A stretch of 64,000 nt of DNA from AC-32 sp963766375 (lineage in GTDB: Bacteria > Actinomycetota > Thermoleophilia > Gaiellales > Gaiellaceae), in assembly GCA_963766375.1 (NCBI GenBank), contig CAVXZG010000010.1, positions 1-64,000 of the forward strand, written 5' to 3'. The notes below the pieces were generated by a model. It was given only the letters and a program-made list of their open reading frames with translations. It searched no databases and was not told where the DNA came from. The translations under genes were made by a program, and so were the position numbers. Below are positions 35,355 to 43,749 of this stretch, in pieces (position 1 is the first letter of the stretch; every line of letters begins with the position of its first letter).

Positions 35355-36007
35355 CTAGGTGAGGTGGAAGTACAGGGCGTGGAGAGGTCGACGGCCGGGT
35401 TCGACGTGTGCACCGTCACGTCGTGGGGCACGTCGAGGAGGGCCTCGGAGTAGTTGAAGATGATCCGCACGCCGGAGTCGATCAGCTCTTGCGCGACCTG
35501 CTGAGCGCTCTCGGCCGGCACCGCGACGACCCCGACGATGATGTTCTTCTCGCGCACGGCGTCCGCGAGCTGCCGGGAGTCGCTGATCGAATTCACCCCG
35601 ATCGTCCGCCCGACCTTGTCCGGGTCGTTGTCGAAGACGGCGGCGATGTTGATCCCGTGCTCGGCGAAGATCGGCGAGCTCGCGATCGCGTGCCCGAGCC
35701 GGCCGGCGCCGACTAGCGCGATGTTGTGCTGGCCCTGGGTGCGCAGGATCTTGCGAATCTCGCCCAGGAGCGAGTCGATGTTGTAGCCGACCCCCCGCTT
35801 GCCGAACTTTCCGAACGCCGAGAGGTCGCGCCTGATCTGCGTCGCGTTGATGTTGGTGTAGTCCGAGATCTCCTGCGAGGAGATGCGGTCCTTGCCCATC
35901 TTCTTGGCCTGGGTCAGCACCTGGAGGTAGCGGCTCAACCGCGCCGCCACGCCGACAGTCAGCCGCTCGCCGCTGACCCCGCTCCCCTGGACCGTCGTTT
36001 GTAACAC
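35355..36007 (-). CDS. rex: redox-sensing transcriptional repressor Rex, frameshift in last residues
   Basis: About 217 aa from GTG 36007. Winged-helix N-terminus: AARLSRYLQVLTQAKKMGKD, RISSQEISDYTNINATQIRR and DLSAFGKFGKRGVGYNIDSL. NAD(H) domain: NIALVGAGRLGHAIASSPIF (GxGxxG). The C-terminal domain-swap helix is shifted by a missing base near 35385; the corrected end reads HALYFHLT and stops at 35355, matching the family's VDLST...YLT ending. Rex senses the NADH/NAD+ ratio and represses fermentation and respiration genes. A palindrome just before its start may be an operator. Two genes upstream on the same strand is glutamate dehydrogenase, an NAD(P)-linked enzyme. Confidence 0.93.
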
Positions 36008-36008
36008 C

Positions 36009-36023
36009 GCACAACCATTGTGC
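36009..36023. promoter_or_regulatory. palindrome upstream of rex
   Basis: GCACAA and TTGTGC flank CCA, one nt upstream of the rex GTG. The arms share TTGTG with the Rex box (TTGTGAA-n4-TTCACAA), but the order is inverted and the spacing short, so this is only a candidate autoregulatory site. Confidence 0.3.
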
Positions 36024-36068
36024 CAGTACCGCGCGGCTCCGTGCGTCGGACAGTCACAAGCTCCCCGC

Positions 36069-36320
36069 TCAGGATGAAGTTTGTGCGGCTCCCAGCCGAC
36101 GGCGGAAGGCGGCCTCGTGCACGTAGTACGTGAAGGCCCGCTCGCCGTCGATCGCGACGACGGGGATCAGCTCGCGGTAGGCGGCCTCGAGCTCGGGGTC
36201 GCCGTCGATGGCGACCTCCTCGAGCTCGAACTCGAGCTCCTCGTGGAGTACGCGCACCTGCGCGAGCGCACGCTCACAGAGGTGGCAACCCACGCCGTGA
36301 AAGACGGTGACTCGAGGCAC
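36069..36320 (-). CDS. glutaredoxin-family protein
   Basis: 83 aa from GTG 36320. The redox motif is VFHGVGCHLCERALAQVRVL (CxxC with Gly-Cys-His-Leu-Cys) and the cis-Pro loop is YRELIPVVAIDGERAFTYYV. It belongs to the DUF836/glutaredoxin-like group that reduces disulfides in the cytoplasm. The GTG lies inside repeat copy A, so the repeat contributes the start region. Near rex, which fits a redox theme without proving a link. Confidence 0.85.
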   Translation of the reverse strand: MPRVTVFHGVGCHLCERALAQVRVLHEELEFELEEVAIDGDPELEAAYRELIPVVAIDGERAFTYYVHEAAFRRRLGAAQTSS

Positions 36321-36384
36321 CGCTTGCGGTGCCGCCTTCAGGACGTACGGGCTATGCCCGTGCGTCCGTCTGAAATGACCGGTC
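36315..36384 (-). repeat. two-hairpin intergenic repeat, copy A
   Basis: Minus strand: CCGGTCATTTCAGACGGACGC, then hairpin 1 (GGACGCACGGGC with GCCCGTACGTCC), CTGAAG, and hairpin 2 GGCACCGCAAGCGGTGCC, a perfect stem with an AA turn. Aligns along its length with copies at 40291, 56166 and 56609. Hairpin 2 overlaps the GTG start of the glutaredoxin gene. Confidence 0.75.
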
Positions 36385-36413
36385 GAAAACGACCCGAGTC
36401 ATCGCGGTCGTTT

Positions 36414-37688
36414 CTAGGGGTAGAGGCCACGGGTCACCGTGGCTTCCGCGACCCGTCCGACCGCGAGCCCGTACGCGGCGTTGCGCATGGTCGTCTGGCG
36501 ATCCTCGTACACGTGCCACGTCTCGTTGAACGCGCGCGTGACGATGTCGCGCAGCTTCGAGTTGACCTCGGGCTCCTTCCAGAAGTACTCCTGGAGACCC
36601 TGAACCCACTCGAAGTACGAGACCACGACGCCGCCGGCGTTGGCGAGGATGTCGGGCAGGATCAGTACGCCCTTCTCCTCGAGGATCTCGTCCGCCGCCG
36701 GAGTGATCGGGCCGTTCGCGCCCTCGGCCACGATCTTCGCCTTCACGTCCGCGGCGTTGTCATGCGTGATCACCTGCTCCAGCGCGCAGGGCGCGAGCAC
36801 GTCGCAGTCGAGCAGCAGCAGCTCCTCGTTCGTGATCTCCTCGGCACCGGCCAGCCCGGCCAGCGAGCCCGTTTCCTGTTTGTGCGCGATCGCCGCGACG
36901 ACGTCGATCCCGTTCGGGTTGTGAAGCCCGACGCGTGAGTCCGAGATCGCGATCACCGTCGCGCCCTCCTCGGCGAGGAACTTCGCGAGGTAGCTGCCGA
37001 CGTTGCCGAACCCCTGAACTGCGACCCGCAGGCCCTGGAGGCTGAGCTCCTTCTTGCGAACCGCCTCCTGGACACAGTAGAGCGCGCCGCGCGCGGTCGC
37101 CTCCAGCCGGCCGAGCGAGCCGCCGACGTTCAGCGGCTTCCCGGTCACGACGCCGAGCACCGAGTGGCCCTTGTTCATCGAGTAGGTGTCGAAGATCCAG
37201 GCCATCACGTTCGCGTCGGTACCGACGTCGGGCGCCGGAATGTCCTTTTCGGGCCCGATCTCGTTGATGATCTCGGTCGTGTAGCGGCGGGTCATCCGCT
37301 CGAGCTCGCCGCGCGAGAGCTTCTTCGGGTCGCAGATCACCCCGCCCTTGGCGCCGCCGAAGGGGATGTTCATCAGCGCGCACTTCCAGGTCATCCACAT
37401 CGAGAGGGCCTTGACCTCGTCCAGGGTCACGTCGGGGTGGTAACGGATGCCGCCCTTGGAAGGGCCGCGCGCAATGTTGTGCGTCACGCGGTAGCCCTCG
37501 AAGGCGTGGATCGTCCCGTCGTCCATCGTCACCGGCGCCGAGACGACGACCGCCTTCTTGCACTCCTGGAGCACGTTCACCAGGCGCTGGTCGATGTCGA
37601 AGATGTCCGCAACGCGGCGCAACTGCTCCCGCGCGATCTCGAACGGGTTCTCTCGGAGGTGACTCTGAGGCGCCTCGACTGTGGTCAC
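36414..37688 (-). CDS. gdhA: glutamate dehydrogenase (Glu/Leu/Phe/Val family)
   Basis: Intact, 424 aa from GTG 37688. Substrate domain: RVTHNIARGPSKGGIRYHPD, NIPFGGAKGGVICDPKKLSR (catalytic Lys) and GPEKDIPAPDVGTDANVMAW. NAD(P) domain: LRVAVQGFGNVGSYLAKFLA. C-terminal substrate loop: ILPDILANAGGVVVSYFEWV. The family deaminates glutamate to 2-oxoglutarate and ammonia, reversibly, as a hexamer. At about 420 aa it matches the shorter archaeal/Bacillus RocG-like class. TATACT (37703-37698) lies 9 nt before the start, so the mRNA is probably leaderless. Confidence 0.95.
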   Translation of the reverse strand: MTTVEAPQSHLRENPFEIAREQLRRVADIFDIDQRLVNVLQECKKAVVVSAPVTMDDGTIHAFEGYRVTHNIARGPSKGGIRYHPDVTLDEVKALSMWMTWKCALMNIPFGGAKGGVICDPKKLSRGELERMTRRYTTEIINEIGPEKDIPAPDVGTDANVMAWIFDTYSMNKGHSVLGVVTGKPLNVGGSLGRLEATARGALYCVQEAVRKKELSLQGLRVAVQGFGNVGSYLAKFLAEEGATVIAISDSRVGLHNPNGIDVVAAIAHKQETGSLAGLAGAEEITNEELLLLDCDVLAPCALEQVITHDNAADVKAKIVAEGANGPITPAADEILEEKGVLILPDILANAGGVVVSYFEWVQGLQEYFWKEPEVNSKLRDIVTRAFNETWHVYEDRQTTMRNAAYGLAVGRVAEATVTRGLYP

Positions 37689-37708
37689 GCCGCGCTGAGT
37701 ATAGGCGT

Positions 37709-40297
37709 CTACTTGATCCTGAACGCGATCGTCCTGCGCGTCATGGGGCCGCCGCTGGTCGGGCGAGCGACCAGGCGAATCGTGTACGCGCCCCGTTTCA
37801 GCAGGGTGCCGTCGGGATCGCGGCCGGTGAGGCCGAGCGTTACGCGCCCGGGCAAAAGATCGCGCAGGCGGGCGAGGAGACCGAGCCGCTTGCGGCCGTG
37901 CCAGAGCTCGACGTCGAGTTTGGCCAGAGGCTGCACCTGGGCGCCCGTCGGCGTCTCGAGCAGGCTCCCCGCCCGCAGCGAGAGCACCGCCGGGGTCGTG
38001 TCCGAGGGCTTGAAGGCGCTCTCGGAGAGGCCGATCTCCGAGATCAGGGCGGTCGAGGGCGAGCCGAATGTGACCGTCCAGGGAATCTTCAGCGGCCCGG
38101 CCCCTCGGGCGATCAGGAGTACGGTCCCTTCGGCCGATCCGTCGGTCGCGGGCGCGCCGTTCAAGCGGACGCGGAGCTGCATGGGGGCCTGTCTGCCCGG
38201 CTTCAACCGCACCCACTTGGGCTTCGAGTCGATCACCAGGCCACCCTGTCCCGCGGCGCGTACGCGCACGAGCAGCGGCCGGGACGAGACGTTGCGCACC
38301 GAGAGCTCCTCGGTCGCTTGCCAGCCGTCGCCTTCGGCCCGGCCGAAGGCGAGGGTGACCGGGTCGACCGTGACCTCGGCCGCAGAAGCCGCGCCGAGAT
38401 CGAGCAAGCCGGCTCCCTGCGCGGTGACGCTGGTCTCCGGGAGAGAGCGCGCCGTTCCCACGAGCAGGCTGCGCAGGTCGAGGCCGCGCAGCTCCGGCCG
38501 CGCCTGGGCGAGAACGGCCGCGGCGCCCGCGACCACCGCTGCGGCAGCGCTCGAGCCGTTGATGGTTCCGAAGCGCGGCGTGCCGTCGTCGTTCGACCCG
38601 GGCTCGGAGGTCGCCAGCGCGACTCCCGGGGCGATCAGGTCGGGCTTCACGCGGCCGTCGAACGCAAGGCCCCGCGACGAGAAGGGCGCGATTTCGCCGG
38701 AGTTGCCGTTGAGAGCGATCTGCGGAACCCCGATCGAGATCGCCGGGCGTTCGTGCCGGCGGACGGCGGCGGCCGCGACCCGGCCCACGCGTGAGGGGAG
38801 GCTCAGCACGGGCACGTTGACGCTCTCGTCGAGGCCGAGCCCGCCGGCGGGAAGCTCCGTGCCGTAGAGCACCACGGCCGCTGCCCCGGCGCGCGCTGCA
38901 AACTGCGCTGCGAGCTGGGGATCCTGGCCGCCGTGCACGAGGGCGGCCTGGCCGGCGACGAGGCTGACCCCATGGCCGTCGAAGAACTGCGCGAGCTGCG
39001 GGCCGCTCGTGCCCTCGGCTGCCGGCCTCGGCGTGGCGAGCTCGAGCTCCACCGGACGCGAAGCGACCACGGCGCCGGCGAGCGGCAGTGGCCGGTCGAG
39101 CAGCAGGTCGAGGCCCACGCGCAGCGCCACTGGAACCTCCTCGGCCTCCGAGCGCAGGTCGGCCGCTCCCACCGTGAGCGCGTAGGGAGCGCCGCCGGGG
39201 CTGGAGACGCTGCCGTAGGCGGGGCCGGCGGGGCCGTCGTTGCCCACCGGCGCGACCACGAGTGTGTCGAGCCGGAGCGCGCCGCGGATCGCCCGCGCCT
39301 CGGGCGAGTCGGCGAAGGCGCCGTAGGAGGCAGCCACGCCGATCAGCGCGATCCGGGCCGCGTCGTGCGCGTCGCCGTCGACGTTGGGGTCGACCGCGCG
39401 CTCGAGCCCCTGGATCAGCTGGTCGGTCCGCGAGTAGACCGCCCAGCCCCCTTTGAGGTCACGTTGCCAGCCCGCGATGCGGATCGGCAGCACCGAGGCG
39501 CCCGTCGCCACGCCGGTGATTCCGGCCGGGCCCCCGGCGCCGACGAGGATGCCGGCCAGTTCGGTGCCGTGATGCTCGACGCGGCTCGAATCGCCGGGGT
39601 CGGCAACCGCAGGTGCGCCGTCTCGCTGGTTGATCACGTCGATTCCGTGCAGCACCCGTCCCCGGAGGTGCGGCTGCGCGCGATCGACGCCGGTGTCGAG
39701 GAGCGCGATCGTCACTCCGCGGCCGTCGTAGCCCGGGAGTGACACCGCCGGCAAGTGACCCGCGCCGTGCGCGAGCCCCGTCTTGCCGAGCAGCTCCGAC
39801 GAGACGGAGGCCGGGTAGGCGATGCGAACCGGGTAGACGCCGGCGACCTCGGGTCTCCGCTCCAAGAGCGCGACCGCCTGTGCGTCGAGAGGGGCCGAAA
39901 AGGCGTTGAGCACGCGCGTGAAACTGAACTCGACGCGCGGCCGGATCCCACGGGCGCTCACCGCTGACAGAAGCTGCCGCTGGGCCAAGAGAGCCAGCCG
40001 TGTCCACCGGCGCTCCGCACCCTGGGTCGCGACACCGCCGTTGGCGGCAACCCGCTGCGCCATCGAGGGAGCCTTCAGGACGACGAGCTGCCGCTGGCCG
40101 ACAGCGACCTTGGGGTGCGCACCGCCGACCAGGCCGCGCCACGACGAGGCCTTCGAGACGACCGAGCGCTGCTTGGCGCTGCTGACGCCGAAGCCGACGA
40201 CGAGCAAGCTCGCAGCCAGCGCGATGATCGCGGCCGGTGCAACTCGTCGCCCATCAACGTTGACCGCGAAACGAGCCCGATCGGTTCGATCGGTCAT
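37709..40297 (-). CDS. secreted subtilisin-like serine protease (S8) with PA insert
   Basis: Intact, 862 aa from ATG 40297. A TM/signal segment (VAPAAIIALAASLLVVGFG, about residues 19-37) precedes an inhibitor-I9-like propeptide containing FTRVLNAFSAPLDAQAVALL. Triad: Asp201 in IALLDTGVD, His243 in VEHHGTELAGI, Ser583 in GTINGSSAAAA; oxyanion Asn353 in PVGNDGPAG. A PA domain (about 405-525, including GAAAVVLYGTELPAGGLGLD) is inserted before the Ser. The C-terminal ~230 residues are beta-sandwich-like (LAFGRAEGDGWQATEELSVR). The serine motif GSSAAAA differs from the usual GTSMAAP but keeps Ser and small residues. Exported protease; substrate unknown. Confidence 0.92.
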   Translation of the reverse strand: MTDRTDRARFAVNVDGRRVAPAAIIALAASLLVVGFGVSSAKQRSVVSKASSWRGLVGGAHPKVAVGQRQLVVLKAPSMAQRVAANGGVATQGAERRWTRLALLAQRQLLSAVSARGIRPRVEFSFTRVLNAFSAPLDAQAVALLERRPEVAGVYPVRIAYPASVSSELLGKTGLAHGAGHLPAVSLPGYDGRGVTIALLDTGVDRAQPHLRGRVLHGIDVINQRDGAPAVADPGDSSRVEHHGTELAGILVGAGGPAGITGVATGASVLPIRIAGWQRDLKGGWAVYSRTDQLIQGLERAVDPNVDGDAHDAARIALIGVAASYGAFADSPEARAIRGALRLDTLVVAPVGNDGPAGPAYGSVSSPGGAPYALTVGAADLRSEAEEVPVALRVGLDLLLDRPLPLAGAVVASRPVELELATPRPAAEGTSGPQLAQFFDGHGVSLVAGQAALVHGGQDPQLAAQFAARAGAAAVVLYGTELPAGGLGLDESVNVPVLSLPSRVGRVAAAAVRRHERPAISIGVPQIALNGNSGEIAPFSSRGLAFDGRVKPDLIAPGVALATSEPGSNDDGTPRFGTINGSSAAAAVVAGAAAVLAQARPELRGLDLRSLLVGTARSLPETSVTAQGAGLLDLGAASAAEVTVDPVTLAFGRAEGDGWQATEELSVRNVSSRPLLVRVRAAGQGGLVIDSKPKWVRLKPGRQAPMQLRVRLNGAPATDGSAEGTVLLIARGAGPLKIPWTVTFGSPSTALISEIGLSESAFKPSDTTPAVLSLRAGSLLETPTGAQVQPLAKLDVELWHGRKRLGLLARLRDLLPGRVTLGLTGRDPDGTLLKRGAYTIRLVARPTSGGPMTRRTIAFRIK

Positions 40298-40356
40298 TTC
40301 AGACGGACGCGCGGGCAAGCCCGCCCGTCCTGGTAGCGGCATCGCAAGCGACGCCT
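40291..40356 (+). repeat. two-hairpin intergenic repeat, copy B
   Basis: Plus strand: CGGTCATTTCAGACGGACGC, hairpin 1 (GGACGCGCGGGC with GCCCGCCCGTCC), then hairpin 2 GGCATCGCAAGCGACGCCT, identical over 19 nt to copy C. It fills the gap between tsaD and the protease gene; the protease ATG (CAT on plus) is inside its first block. Confidence 0.8.
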
Positions 40357-40359
40357 TTG

Positions 40360-41324
40360 TCAGGCAGCCGAGGAGTAGGCATCGAGCCCAAGATAACCGG
40401 GCGAGAGGATCGCCTCCGTGTAGCGAGCGGCGGAAGCGATCATCGCGGCGTTGTCGGTGCAGAGCTCCAGCGGCGGCGCGGTCGCATCCGGCAACGCGGC
40501 GCGCAGCTCCGAGTTGGCGGCGACCCCGCCGACGATCGCGATTCGCTCGGCGCCGGTCTGCTGCGCGGCCTCGAGTGTGCGCTTCGTGAGCGCACGGATA
40601 ATTGCGCGCTGGTAGCTCGCGGCGAGATCGGCTTTCCGCGCCTCTAGCTCACGCTCCTGTTTCCGAACCTCGTACAGAAGGGCCGTCTTCACCCCGGAGA
40701 ACGAGAAGTCGAGCCCGGGCACACGCGCCACGGGGAAGCTGAACGTCTCGGGATCGCCCTCGCGCGCGAGCCGGTCGAGCTCGGCGCCGCCCGGGTAGCC
40801 GAGGCCGAGCAGGCGGGCGCCCTTGTCGAAGGCCTCGCCGGCAGCGTCGTCGAGCGTCGTGCCGATCGGGCGGAAAGCGCCACGCTCTTGCACGTCGACG
40901 AGCATCGTGTGCCCGCCGCTGGCGAGCAGGCAGAGGAACGGGCGGCTCGAGCGGCTCGGGCTCGAGATAGAGGGAGGCGACGTGGCCGTGCAAGTGGTTC
41001 ACCGGCACGAGCGGCAGGCCGCGGCCCCAGGCCAGCGCTTTCGCCGCCGACAGCCCGACGAGCAGCGCGCCGACCAGGCCCGGGCCCTGCGTGACCGCGA
41101 CGGTCTCGACGTCGTCCAGCGAGGCGCCCGCCTCGCCGAGCGCCTCGCGCACCACCGGGAGCACGAGCTCGAGGTGCCGCCGCGAGGCGATCTCGGGAAC
41201 GACCCCGCCGAAGCGAGCGTGCAGGTCGGCCTGCGAGGAGACGACGCTGGAACGGATCTCCCCATCAGCGCTCACCAGCGCCGCCGCCGTCTCGTCGCAC
41301 GCTCGTCTCGAGGCCGAGGATCAG
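40360..41324 (-). CDS. tsaD: tRNA N6-adenosine threonylcarbamoyltransferase TsaD, two frameshifts
   Basis: 320 aa when two extra G bases (near 41307 and 40943) are removed; the length then fits exactly. Start reads ILGLETSCDETAAALVSADG. The metal/carbamoyl-adenylate site is VNHLHGHVASLYLEP (HxxxH-type), followed by LLASGGHTMLVDVQERG and FSFSGVKTALLYEV. C-terminus RIAIVGGVAANSELRAALPD and LCTDNAAMIASAARY. It installs t6A at A37 of ANN-decoding tRNAs with TsaB and TsaE. The CTG 41324 overlaps the rimI stop (CTGA) and has GGAG 5 nt upstream; a GTG 12 codons earlier is the alternative. As tsaD is essential in most bacteria, the shifts are probably sequence errors. Confidence 0.92.
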
Positions 41325-41797
41325 GGCTGCTCCGCCGGCTCCGAAACCGGGTCCTTCCACATGATCAGCGCGTCCTCGCGATTGTCGGTGTAGTAGCCGC
41401 GCCGCACGCCGCGCGGGCGGAAGCCGAGTCGCTCGTAGAGCTTGATCGCGCCGGTGTTGGAGACGCGCACCTCGAGCGTGTAGCCGCGGCGGCTGCGGCC
41501 GGAGGTGAGCTCGAAGAGGCGCTCGAGCAGCTGCGAGGCGATCCCCTGGCGGCGGCGGGCGGGCGCCACGGCGACGTTCATCACGTGCCAGGCGTCCACA
41601 TAGCGCGAGATCACGAGATAGCCCACGAGCCGGCCGCTCTCGGGATCGAAGGCGCCGAGACAGAGCGACGAGGGCTTGGCGAGCTCGCTCGCGAACATCG
41701 AGCGCGACCACGGCGTCGGGTAGGAGCCGCGCTCGATCTCCTCGATCTCGTTCAGGTCGCGCAGCTCGAGGCGGCGGAGCTCGATCACGTTGGTCAT
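41321..41797 (-). CDS. rimI: ribosomal-protein-S18-alanine N-acetyltransferase-like GNAT
   Basis: 158 aa, intact. The single GNAT fold has WHVMNVAVAPARRRQGIASQ (acetyl-CoA loop R/QxxGxG/A) and YTLEVRVSNTGAIKLYERLG, with the RimI-type C-terminal GYYTDNREDALIMWK. The N-terminal PTPWSRSMFASELAKP matches RimI substrates' loop. RimI acetylates the N-terminal Ala of S18 and commonly sits between tsaB and tsaD in actinobacteria, as here. ATGA overlap with tsaB upstream and CTGA overlap with tsaD downstream show tight coupling. Confidence 0.93.
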   Translation of the reverse strand: MTNVIELRRLELRDLNEIEEIERGSYPTPWSRSMFASELAKPSSLCLGAFDPESGRLVGYLVISRYVDAWHVMNVAVAPARRRQGIASQLLERLFELTSGRSRRGYTLEVRVSNTGAIKLYERLGFRPRGVRRGYYTDNREDALIMWKDPVSEPAEQP

Positions 41798-42387
41798 GCC
41801 TTCTGCTCGGCGTCCGGGATGCGCAGGTAGAGCGGCTCGATCTCCTCGGCGGGGCCGAACTCGGTTGCCAGCGCGGCGTGGAAGCGGGCTCGGGGGCTGT
41901 GCCGCTCGTCGTCGTCGGGCGGGACCTCGGCGCCGCGCTGCTCCAGTACGTCCCGGTAGCGGACGGCCCCGTCGCCGACGCAGAGCCTGCCGGGCTCGAG
42001 CTCGAGCTCCTGCGGCGCCGCGCTGACGGGCTCACCCTTCACGCGCGTGAAGACCTCTCGTCGGCCGGCGTCCACGATCGGCAGCGCGCCGGGGGCGCCG
42101 GCCGCGAGGGCGTCGAGCGTCGAGACCCCGGCGACGGGCACGTCCAGCGCGAACGCCAGCCCGCGCGCAGCGGCGAGGCCCATGCGCAGGCCGGTGAAGC
42201 TGCCGGGGCCGGTTCCCACCACGACACCGCCCAGCTCAGACGGCTCCAACCCGGCCTCGCGCAGCAACTCGTCGGCGTCTTCGAGCACCCGGACGGCCCG
42301 GGAGGCGCGCTCTCCGAGCACCTCTCCGTCCCGGACGAGCGCGGCCGTGGCAACGCTCGTCGCGGTGTCAAACGCGAGTGTCAGCAC
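41794..42387 (-). CDS. tsaB: t6A biosynthesis protein TsaB
   Basis: 197 aa from GTG 42387. ASKHA fold: LTLAFDTATSVATAALVRDG, LGGVVVGTGPGSFTGLRMGL and AAARGLAFALDVPVAGVSTL are the classic TsaB blocks. It is a TsaD paralog without the metal site and forms the TsaD-TsaB-TsaE scaffold. The start lies 20 nt inside tsaE. A longer open frame would add nine residues with no family support. Confidence 0.94.
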   Translation of the reverse strand: MLTLAFDTATSVATAALVRDGEVLGERASRAVRVLEDADELLREAGLEPSELGGVVVGTGPGSFTGLRMGLAAARGLAFALDVPVAGVSTLDALAAGAPGALPIVDAGRREVFTRVKGEPVSAAPQELELEPGRLCVGDGAVRYRDVLEQRGAEVPPDDDERHSPRARFHAALATEFGPAEEIEPLYLRIPDAEQKA

Positions 42388-42826
42388 CCCCGAAAAGGCG
42401 CTCGAGCAGGGCATTTTCCTGGCTTTCGAGCGTGATGTGGCGATGAGCAGGATCCACGTGGGACAAACGTACCTCCACCCGCACGGGCGGGAGGGCGCCG
42501 ACGGCCGCCTCGGGCCACTCGACGAAGCAGATCGCGTCGTCGAAGTAGGGCTCCAGGTCGCCCCATTCGGCCGCCGAGAAACCCTGGAACCGGAAGAGGT
42601 CGAGGTGCGAGACGTCGGGGTCGGCCGGGTAGCGGTGGCCGACGGTGAAGGTCGGGCTCGTCACCGGCACCGTCACGCCGAGGGCCCGGCAGGCGCCGCG
42701 GACGAAGGTCGTCTTGCCGCTGCCGAGCTCACCCGAGACCGTGACGACGTCGCCGACCCGCAGCTCGCGCGCGAGGGTCGCCGCGACGGCCTCCGTCTCC
42801 GCCGGCGAGGCGGAGCGAATCTCCAC
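42368..42826 (-). CDS. tsaE: t6A biosynthesis ATPase TsaE
   Basis: 152 aa from GTG 42826. P-loop VSGELGSGKTTFVRGACRAL, VTSPTFTVGHRYP, DLFRFQGFSAAEWGDLEPYF and the Walker-B-like ICFVEWPEA are all canonical. TsaE hydrolyses ATP to drive turnover of the TsaBD complex. First gene of the compact tsaE-tsaB-rimI-tsaD run; it follows the UDG stop by 3 nt. Confidence 0.95.
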   Translation of the reverse strand: MEIRSASPAETEAVAATLARELRVGDVVTVSGELGSGKTTFVRGACRALGVTVPVTSPTFTVGHRYPADPDVSHLDLFRFQGFSAAEWGDLEPYFDDAICFVEWPEAAVGALPPVRVEVRLSHVDPAHRHITLESQENALLERLFGGADTRV

Positions 42827-42829
42827 GGC

Positions 42830-43690
42830 TCAGAAGAGGCCGAGCTGGACCGCAGGCTCGGCGGCGACCGGCGCGAGCTGCGGCACTGCAATCGGCACGG
42901 GCTCGGCGCTCGGGCGGCCGAGGATCGCCGGCAGGCGCGCGAAGTCCTCCTCCAGCACCTTCAGCATCGCGGGCGTGTAAAGCGCGGCGGCCGGGTGGTA
43001 GAGCGGGTAGAGCAGCACGCGGTTGCCTCCGACGCTCACGTCCTGCTCGGCGCCGTGGACGCGCGTGATCCCGGCCGGCTTGCCGGAGAGGAGCTTGGTC
43101 GCGAAGTTGCCAAGGGTCGCGACGACGCGCGGGCGGATCAGCTCGATCTGGCGGAAGAGGTGGCCCTCGCAGGCCTCGATCTCATCCGCGCCTGGATCGC
43201 GGTTTCCCGGCGGGCGGCACTTGAGCACGTTGGCGATGTAGACGGTGCTCCGGTCGAGCCCGATCCCGGCGAGGAGCTTGTCGAGCAACTTGCCGGCCTG
43301 CCCGACGAACGGGTAGCCCTGCTTGTCCTCGTGGAAGCCGGGTGCCTCTCCGACGAACATCAGGTCGGCGTTCGGATCGCCCGCGCCGAAGACGACCTGC
43401 GTCCGGCCCTGCGCCAGCCGGCAACGCGTGCAGCCCGCGACCTGGAGCCCGAAGGCTTCGAGCTCGGTCAGGCTGCGTTCAGCCGCAGCCACAGGAACCG
43501 CCGCAACAACCCCACCGGAGGAAGGCCCGCCGTAGGTCGGCTGCGCGGCGGTGCCGTGAGTCGCGAACACGGAGAACTGCTTGCGTACGTTCGAGGCGCT
43601 GCAGTCCGGGCAATCCGGCTCTTCGCCGTTCCGGACGAGCTCCTCGAAGTGCGACTCGCACTCCATGCAGACGTATTCGTAAATCGGCAC
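42830..43690 (-). CDS. FmdB-type zinc ribbon fused to family-4-like uracil-DNA glycosylase
   Basis: 286 aa from GTG 43690. Residues 1-45 form an FmdB-like zinc ribbon: PIYEYVCMECESHFEELV and CPDCSASNVRKQFSVFA give the CxxC...CxxC set. After a linker, the UDG domain has VAGCTRCRLAQGRTQVVFGA (first Fe-S Cys pair), the uracil-site motif FVGEAPGFHEDKQGYPFVGQ, NVLKCRPPGNRDPGADEIEA with further Cys, and LYPLYHPAAALYTPAMLKV carrying the conserved His. Family-4 enzymes hold a [4Fe-4S] cluster and remove uracil from DNA. The fused ribbon is unusual and could aid DNA or protein contact. Confidence 0.88.
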   Translation of the reverse strand: MPIYEYVCMECESHFEELVRNGEEPDCPDCSASNVRKQFSVFATHGTAAQPTYGGPSSGGVVAAVPVAAAERSLTELEAFGLQVAGCTRCRLAQGRTQVVFGAGDPNADLMFVGEAPGFHEDKQGYPFVGQAGKLLDKLLAGIGLDRSTVYIANVLKCRPPGNRDPGADEIEACEGHLFRQIELIRPRVVATLGNFATKLLSGKPAGITRVHGAEQDVSVGGNRVLLYPLYHPAAALYTPAMLKVLEEDFARLPAILGRPSAEPVPIAVPQLAPVAAEPAVQLGLF

Positions 43691-43749
43691 CGTGTCAGCA
43701 GACCCTAGCAACGGGTACTGATCTTTGATCAGGCATCGGACGGACCGGA

